In this document: positions 16,542 through 20,853 of the stretch, piece after piece | How positions within the stretch are numbered: the stretch's first letter is position 1 | Layout: each line of letters begins with the position of its first letter | Source of the DNA: Deltaproteobacteria bacterium | GTDB taxonomy: Bacteria > Desulfobacterota > Dissulfuribacteria > Dissulfuribacterales > JALVPX01 | NCBI GenBank assembly: GCA_027031565.1 | Contig: JALVPX010000010.1 | Span: 548 to 21,400, forward strand | Reading direction: 5' to 3' | DNA length: 20,853 nt | Position numbers and translations under genes: made by a program | Notes under the pieces: generated by a model | The model's input: the letters and a program-made list of their open reading frames with translations, nothing else | What the model was told of the DNA's origin: nothing | The model's database searches: none

Positions 16542-17540
16542 ATGAATTCTGCAAAGCTGCTTGACCAGTATGGACGCTCCCTTACTTATCTGCGCATTTC
16601 GCTTACTGACAGGTGCAACCTAAGATGCACCTATTGTACCCCTCAACACAATTTCACACATATTCATCCCCGTGAAATTCTCACATATGAGGAACTGCTG
16701 CGCATATGCGGATTGCTGGCTGAAATGGGGCTTAAAAAGGTCAGGTGCACAGGCGGAGAGCCTCTCGTAAGGCAGGGGGTGCTGCCCTTCCTTGAACGAC
16801 TCAGCACTATCCCGGGCATTGAAGAAGTATGCCTTACCACCAACGGCGTGCTGCTCGAAGATTCCGCCCAGGGACTGTGGGATGCAGGAATACGACATAT
16901 CAACGTAAGCCTGGACACCCTGAGGCCTGAACGTTTCAAGTCCATTACCGGAAGGGACTGCTTTGGCAAGGTTTGGGCTGGCATAATGGCCCTTTTGGAT
17001 TTAGGTTTTGATAAAATCAAGATAAACAGCGTGGTGGCACGGGGCATGAACGATGATGAAATAGCAGCGCTTGCAAGCCTGTCTCAGCAATATCCCATTG
17101 AGGTGAGATTTATTGAGTTCATGCCGGTGGGACACAACAAGTGGGGCAAACAGTTGGTGGTCGAGGTGGCTGAAATGCAATCCATAATTGAGGAGGCCTT
17201 GGGCACCCTAAGGCCGGTTGCTTCAGAAAGACATGCTGGACCTGCAAGATTGTTCCAGCTGGAAGGTGCAAAGGGGAAGGTTGGTTTCATAAGCCCTTTG
17301 AGCCAGCATTTCTGCAGTACGTGCAACCGCATTCGGCTCACTTCAGATGGACGCCTCAGGCTGTGTCTGTTTTCAGACTTCGAGTATGATGTGAAAGGTA
17401 TTATGCGCAGAGGCGCAAGCGACCAGGCACTGAGCCGCTTTTTATTGGATGCAGTCCAAAACAAACCAGAAAACTACAGCCCGGAATCAAAGACAGGATG
17501 CCCTTCCTGCACCAGGGCCATGGGGACCATAGGAGGATAG
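16542..17540 (+). CDS. moaA: GTP 3',8-cyclase MoaA (molybdenum cofactor biosynthesis)
   Basis: A 332-residue radical SAM enzyme of standard MoaA length. It converts GTP to 3',8-cyclo-GTP, which MoaC turns into cyclic pyranopterin phosphate. The N-terminal 4Fe-4S site is C25-x3-C29-x2-C32 (DRCNLRCTYC), with SAM-binding TGGEPL downstream. The C-terminal 4Fe-4S site is C-x2-C-x13-C (FCSTCNRIRLTSDGRLRLC). The protein ends in Gly-Gly (MGTIGG), the conserved tail needed for activity. No Shine-Dalgarno is seen before the ATG. The AGGAGG that ends the gene serves the next gene, 4 bp on. Confidence 0.96.
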   Translation: MNSAKLLDQYGRSLTYLRISLTDRCNLRCTYCTPQHNFTHIHPREILTYEELLRICGLLAEMGLKKVRCTGGEPLVRQGVLPFLERLSTIPGIEEVCLTTNGVLLEDSAQGLWDAGIRHINVSLDTLRPERFKSITGRDCFGKVWAGIMALLDLGFDKIKINSVVARGMNDDEIAALASLSQQYPIEVRFIEFMPVGHNKWGKQLVVEVAEMQSIIEEALGTLRPVASERHAGPARLFQLEGAKGKVGFISPLSQHFCSTCNRIRLTSDGRLRLCLFSDFEYDVKGIMRRGASDQALSRFLLDAVQNKPENYSPESKTGCPSCTRAMGTIGG

Positions 17541-17544
17541 AGAA

Positions 17545-17994
17545 ATGATCATTGAGGACCTGTTTTATACCGAGGACCATTTGTGGGTCAGGAAGGAAGA
17601 GGATTCTGAACGAGTGATTATCGGCCTGAGCGACTATGGACAGGAAAGGCTCGGCGAGATCATATCCGTGGATCTTCTTTCTGAGGGCGAAGAGGTTTCC
17701 AGAGATGATGAGCTGGCTACTATTGGCACCGCATCTGATGAAATTGTAGTCTATTCTCCCGTTACCGGAAAGATCATTGAAATCAATAACGCAGTTGTGG
17801 AATCACCAGCCATCATCAATGAAGACCCCTATGAAGATGGCTGGCTGATTAAAATGGAGCTTGTGGCCCCGAAAGAGCTGGATGACCTGATGGATGCCGC
17901 CGAGTATGAGGAATATGTGGAACAGGCGCGCATACATGATGAAGAGGAAGCGTTACTGGCAGAAGAATTGAGCGAAGAGGAGATGGAGGAATAA
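17545..17994 (+). CDS. GcvH-like protein lacking the lipoyl-lysine
   Basis: A 149-residue protein with the glycine-cleavage H-protein fold: YTEDHLWVRKEED, IGLSDYGQERLGEIISVDL and YSPVTGKIIEINNAV. In GcvH the motif ESVKAAS carries the lipoylated Lys. The gapless alignment here (GTASDEIVVYSPVTG) puts Ser64 at that place, and there is no Lys anywhere from 18 to 75. It therefore should not carry lipoate and is unlikely to work as the H-protein of glycine cleavage. An extra C-terminal tail of about 40 residues is very acidic, ending SEEEMEE. AGGAGG lies 8 nt upstream. The gene is tightly packed between moaA and fabD. Its function is unknown; I give no gene symbol for that reason. Confidence 0.85.
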   Translation: MIIEDLFYTEDHLWVRKEEDSERVIIGLSDYGQERLGEIISVDLLSEGEEVSRDDELATIGTASDEIVVYSPVTGKIIEINNAVVESPAIINEDPYEDGWLIKMELVAPKELDDLMDAAEYEEYVEQARIHDEEEALLAEELSEEEMEE

Positions 17995-17999
17995 TCAAA

Positions 18000-18941
18000 G
18001 TGAAAAAGGCCTTTGTTTTCCCTGGCCAGGGTTCTCAGTATGCAGGTATGGGTCGGGAACTGGCGGAAAATTTTCCTTTCGTCATGGATCTGTTCAAGGA
18101 GGCAGAGGATATTACTGGCATAGATGTAAGGGGCCTCTGTTTCAACGGTCCCATGGAAGAGCTCACCAAGACCTCAAACCTTCAGGTATGCTTAAGCGTG
18201 GTTGATATGGCCTGCGCCGCTGTCCTCGAGAAGTCTGGTGTTGTACCAGACTGTACAGCAGGTCACAGCCTCGGCGAATATCCAGCCTTGTGGCTGGCAG
18301 GATTTCTCTCCGCGGAAGATACCCTTCGGCTAGTTCAAGAACGAGGCAGGCTCATGGAAGGGGCAGGAAACTTAAAGCCAGGGGCAATGGCAGCCATACT
18401 TGGAATGAGCCAGGAGGATCTTTCAAGGCTGATAGCTCCTCTGGCCCAAAAAGGCGTTCTTGCCATGGCAAATCACAACTCTCCCGAACAGATAGTGGCA
18501 ACAGGCGAAAAGGATCTCATAAAGGAATTGTGCAGGGCCGTCAAAGAGGCCGGGAAGAAGGCTGTTCCATTGAAGGTTGCTGGGGCCTACCACAGTCCCC
18601 TCATGGAGGAGCCTGCCCGTGAATTTGCTGAAAGGCTGAAGGCGGTTCAATTCAAGGAACCTCGCATGCCCTTGTACAGCAATGTTTCAGGCAAGGCCGA
18701 AACCGATCCCGGGCAAGTCCGGGCATTGATGGTGCGCCAGATGACAGAGCCCGTCCGATGGGTGGATATAGTAACCAACATGGCTTCTGATGGAGTGGGG
18801 GTTTTCGTGGAGTCGGGCCCAAAAAAGGTGCTTTCGAATCTGATAAAGAAGTGTATCAAAACCGCCGACAATAAGATTATATGCCAAGTGCAAGATGTTG
18901 AAACACTCAATAACTGTATGGAGATATTGAAAAATGTTTAA
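18000..18941 (+). CDS. fabD: Malonyl-CoA:ACP transacylase FabD
   Basis: A 313-residue enzyme of usual length that loads malonyl groups onto acyl carrier protein to start type II fatty acid synthesis in the cytoplasm. Seen: the N-terminal FPGQGSQYAGMG, nucleophile Ser90 in GHSLGEY, Arg116 in QERGRLM, His198 in AGAYHSPLM, and the C-terminal ESGPKKVLSNLIKK. Translation begins at GTG 18000, with GGAGGA 9 nt upstream; the GcvH-like stop lies 5 bp before. No other fab genes are in the window. The last 8 bases overlap the start of the dual-CXXC gene. Confidence 0.96.
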   Translation: MKKAFVFPGQGSQYAGMGRELAENFPFVMDLFKEAEDITGIDVRGLCFNGPMEELTKTSNLQVCLSVVDMACAAVLEKSGVVPDCTAGHSLGEYPALWLAGFLSAEDTLRLVQERGRLMEGAGNLKPGAMAAILGMSQEDLSRLIAPLAQKGVLAMANHNSPEQIVATGEKDLIKELCRAVKEAGKKAVPLKVAGAYHSPLMEEPAREFAERLKAVQFKEPRMPLYSNVSGKAETDPGQVRALMVRQMTEPVRWVDIVTNMASDGVGVFVESGPKKVLSNLIKKCIKTADNKIICQVQDVETLNNCMEILKNV

Positions 18942-19143
18942 CTGCGGCAACAATGCTAGTGAAAACGTTAACGAACTCAGATGCAAGGCGTGTGGCAAAG
19001 CCTTGAACATATTTCGAACATGAAGACGGGTTGTCCTGCAGTGTGCAGGATGCGGGAAAAATTTTTCCTTACAAGACTACCGGGCTGAACTTAGCCCTTC
19101 CATAGAAGAACTTTTGGGCGGGATCAGATGCGACAGGTTCTGA
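18934..19143 (+). CDS. Dual-CXXC small protein, probable selenoprotein (in-frame TGA at codon 30)
   Basis: A 69-residue product if TGA at 19021-19023 is read as selenocysteine. The peptide has CKAC (17-20) and CAGC (37-40), each followed by Gly-Lys, plus Cys4 and Cys66; the two CxxC pairs suggest a zinc ribbon or redox site. The TGA lies between them (NIFRT-X-RRVVLQ), and the frame continues with protein-like sequence to TGA 19141. A near-perfect stem-loop follows the first TGA. I recall an NCBI family named 'dual CXXC motif small (seleno)protein' that fits this layout, but could not check it. ATG 18934 overlaps the fabD end by 8 nt, with GGAG 10 nt upstream, so it is probably translationally coupled to fabD. 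The alternative is a 29-residue ORF or a broken gene. Function unknown. Confidence 0.7.
19021..19050 (+). promoter_or_regulatory. In-frame UGA with candidate bacterial SECIS hairpin (dual-CXXC gene)
   Basis: TGA 19021-19023 is followed after 10 nt by a perfect 7-bp stem, TCCTGCA (19034-19040) with TGCAGGA (19044-19050), and a GTG loop (19041-19043). The loop begins 18 nt after the UGA, and its GU matches what SelB recognises. This is much more stable than expected by chance within a coding region. Confidence 0.7.
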
Positions 19144-19167
19144 CCCAGCAGTTCACGGTTTTCCTTT

Positions 19168-19983
19168 TTATCCACCTCCCTGATATTGCCTGATCATTTC
19201 CAAAAAAGGATTGGTTGCAGGTTCAGACGGAGCAGCCGGTACTGCATTACCTTTTGAATTTGCTGGCTTTTTGATCTTGGGGCCGCCTATATTGGGTGGA
19301 AGCGGCGGCGGAGGTGCCTTCTCTTCCTGCTTGGCAGACGGTGCTGGCTGCTTCTTGCCAACCGGGGGCACGCTGATTCCTGGCGGACGGTGCTGGCTGC
19401 CTTTAGGCTTTGGCTGCACTGCCTTATTCTTGCCCTTCGAAGGTGCGCGTGTAGCCTGTACCGGAACAAGGGAAGGTATTGGCTGCTGCTTCAATTGAGG
19501 TGTCTGAAGTGCCACCGGCGCCTTTGCCTGCCGCTCCTTTTTCTCAGAGTCAAAGAGTCCCAGGACCGCCTTTTTGCCCTCTGCCTCCAGGACGACGCCT
19601 TTTTCGGTAATCTCTTTCACTTCCCATCCGTCGATGATATCGCCTACCACAACAGATCTAACATCACTGGCCCCTTTCGTGCGCCTGGTTCTTGCCTGCG
19701 GCCCGCCCTTGGTGCTCTCCTTGATAAACGCCTTGCTCTGGCCGCCCATTATTATGGTTCCATAAACCTGGTAACGACCTTCTATATCATTTTCAGGAGT
19801 GACATCAAAATGCCCCCCCTCACCCGCCTTTCTGCCGCGGTCGGGATCAAAGGGATCTTTGGCAACAATGGATGTATAAGGTCCCAGGCTTGCCTGCTTG
19901 GCACTGGATATGCTGGTAGGACACAAGGCAAAAAAAACAAGACCCAGACAAGGCCACATAATGTAATCGAGGCTAATCCTCAT
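19168..19983 (-). CDS. GspC/PilP-like secretin partner protein with Pro/Lys-rich C-terminus
   Basis: A 271-residue protein. Residues about 6-28 form a signal anchor or cleavable signal peptide. Then comes a small domain like the homology region of GspC or PilP (YTSIVAKDPFDPDRG; YQVYGTIIMGGQSKAFI; VVVGDIIDGWEVKEI; GKKAVLGLFD), which binds the N0 domain of secretins in the periplasm. Residues about 155-260 are low-complexity, rich in Pro, Lys and Gln. I start at ATG 19983, 11 nt inside the end of the secretin gene, with AAGGAG and GGAG upstream; earlier in-frame codons lie within gspD. Adjacency to the secretin supports a type II secretion or type IV pilus role; which one is uncertain. Confidence 0.7.
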   Translation of the reverse strand: MRISLDYIMWPCLGLVFFALCPTSISSAKQASLGPYTSIVAKDPFDPDRGRKAGEGGHFDVTPENDIEGRYQVYGTIIMGGQSKAFIKESTKGGPQARTRRTKGASDVRSVVVGDIIDGWEVKEITEKGVVLEAEGKKAVLGLFDSEKKERQAKAPVALQTPQLKQQPIPSLVPVQATRAPSKGKNKAVQPKPKGSQHRPPGISVPPVGKKQPAPSAKQEEKAPPPPLPPNIGGPKIKKPANSKGNAVPAAPSEPATNPFLEMIRQYQGGG

Positions 19984-20853
19984 ATGTCTCCACTCCTTCG
20001 GTCCACCAATCCTCATCTTCAGGGGACCCTTGCTGTTTCTCATCCCTGGTTTCTTCTTCCTTGGTTTCCTCGCTGTCCTGCTTCTGCTGTGCCTCTATTT
20101 CATCCAGGGACATCGATGTTCCCAGAGCCTTTTGCCTTATCACGTCCTTTCGGCGTGAGAATTCCTTGCGCAGCTTCAGCTGCTCTTTTAGGCCCTTGAC
20201 CTTTTCTGCAAATTCCCTCGTGAGAAAATCTGCTTCTGCACGGGTCTGGATTACATGGGGTGTTATGACAAAGAGCAGCTCGGTTTTTTCATTTGTTATC
20301 TCTGTTGTGCTGAAAAGGTTGCCCACTCCCGGGATATCCTTCAGGAGGGGAAAGCCCGATTTGGTCTTATCCCTCTTGTTCTTTATCAAGCCTCCCAGCA
20401 CTATTGTCTGGCCATCTTTTGCAACCAATGAGGTAGTAGCCTTTCTTGTACTGAAAATCGGAGAACTTATCCCTTGAACAGTGTTCTTGCTCCTCTGGCT
20501 CACCTCTTGTGTTACGTCGAGCCGTACCAGGCCGCTGTCGTTTATGCGCGGCTTCACCTTCAATAATATACCAGTCTTCCTGTACTGGATATTCTCTGTA
20601 ACGTTTCCACCTGACGTGGTCGTGGTTCCTGTTTTTGTCGGAACGTCCTCTCCCACTTCAATGGTGGATTCATGATTGTCCACGGCCAATATGTTCGGGG
20701 CAGACAAGACATTTATGTTCGTATCCTCTGCCAAGGCGGACATCAAGGCACGCAGACCCCCTGCGCTGTCGAACAGGCTGAAAGAAAACCCTTTTGGGAA
20801 ATTCCCCAGGCCTGCATTGTCTGCCGTATTTTTTGCACCTTCGAGAACAATAT
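19973..20853 (-). CDS. gspD: Type II secretion system secretin GspD, C-terminal part; 5' end beyond the window
   Basis: About 292 residues of the secretin channel: SLFDSAGGLRALMSALAEDTNINVLSAP, VGEDVPTKTG, YRKTGILLKVKPRI, LDVTQEVSQ and DGQTIVLGGLI, then PLLKDIPGVGNLFS. These are the diagnostic blocks of the secretin core that forms the outer-membrane beta-barrel gate. After LFVITPHVI comes a charged helical tail of roughly 100 residues, ending acidic (EDEDWWTEGVETYED). It runs leftwards into the GspC/PilP-like gene with an 11-nt overlap. The N0-N3 periplasmic domains are outside the window. A pilQ-type secretin cannot be fully excluded. Confidence 0.88.
   Translation of the reverse strand, partial: IVLEGAKNTADNAGLGNFPKGFSFSLFDSAGGLRALMSALAEDTNINVLSAPNILAVDNHESTIEVGEDVPTKTGTTTTSGGNVTENIQYRKTGILLKVKPRINDSGLVRLDVTQEVSQRSKNTVQGISSPIFSTRKATTSLVAKDGQTIVLGGLIKNKRDKTKSGFPLLKDIPGVGNLFSTTEITNEKTELLFVITPHVIQTRAEADFLTREFAEKVKGLKEQLKLRKEFSRRKDVIRQKALGTSMSLDEIEAQQKQDSEETKEEETRDEKQQGSPEDEDWWTEGVETYED

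Noticed and set aside
7287..19143. TGA reassigned to Trp or Gly (code 4 or 25) to explain the in-frame TGAs
   Set aside because: TGA ends rluD, lexA, the dnaE2 core and its OB-fold piece at normal family C-termini, so it functions as a stop here.
19390..20199. Plus-strand ORF of 269 codons
   Set aside because: Antisense shadow of the GspC/PilP-like gene and gspD; Cys- and Leu-rich composition without domain motifs.
1..20853. CRISPR arrays, tRNA or rRNA genes, insertion sequences
   Set aside because: No regularly spaced direct repeats, no tRNA-like cloverleaf or rRNA sequence, and no transposase motifs were seen on reading both strands.

Overview
The window looks like chromosomal sequence from an anaerobic, Gram-negative bacterium of the Desulfobacterota (deltaproteobacterial) type. 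This is inferred from gene content: a pentaheme periplasmic cytochrome, two genes with an in-frame UGA followed by a SECIS-like hairpin, CarD, a type II secretion secretin, and LexA beside a DnaE2-type polymerase. No rRNA or close relative is available to fix the taxon. There are no tRNAs, insertion sequences or CRISPR arrays.

Layout. 1-300: 3' end of priA (+). 318-1787: carD-rluD operon (-), convergent with priA. 1788-2055: divergent promoter region. 2056-6618: gltB, glutamate synthase large subunit, with no gltD beside it. 6693-7103: half-size DMT/EamA transporter. 7287-8627: pentaheme cytochrome read through an in-frame TGA at codon 313 (ExtKL-type selenoprotein). 8656-8687: strong bidirectional terminator. 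8700-12314: lexA-dnaE2 SOS operon (-), in which the polymerase is split so that its OB-fold C-terminus lies in a separate overlapping frame. 12606-18941: a + strand run of housekeeping genes: secDF (one fused protein), murA, moaA, a GcvH-like gene without the lipoyl lysine, and fabD. 18934-19143: a tiny dual-CXXC protein overlapping the fabD end, with an in-frame TGA at codon 30. 19168-20853: a GspC/PilP-like gene and the 3' part of a gspD secretin (-).

Most of the window is core metabolism and envelope biogenesis. The two most interesting loci are the interrupted frames at 7287-8627 and 18934-19143. In both, the frame stays open and family-like on either side of a single TGA, and a hairpin follows with its apical loop about 15-17 nt after the TGA, the geometry of a bacterial SECIS. 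TGA is an ordinary stop for rluD, lexA and both dnaE2 pieces here, so general code reassignment is unlikely and selenocysteine insertion is the best reading. Other points of interest are the split dnaE2 under a Gram-positive-type SOS box, probable leaderless transcripts for lexA and moaA, and the H-protein homologue that cannot be lipoylated.
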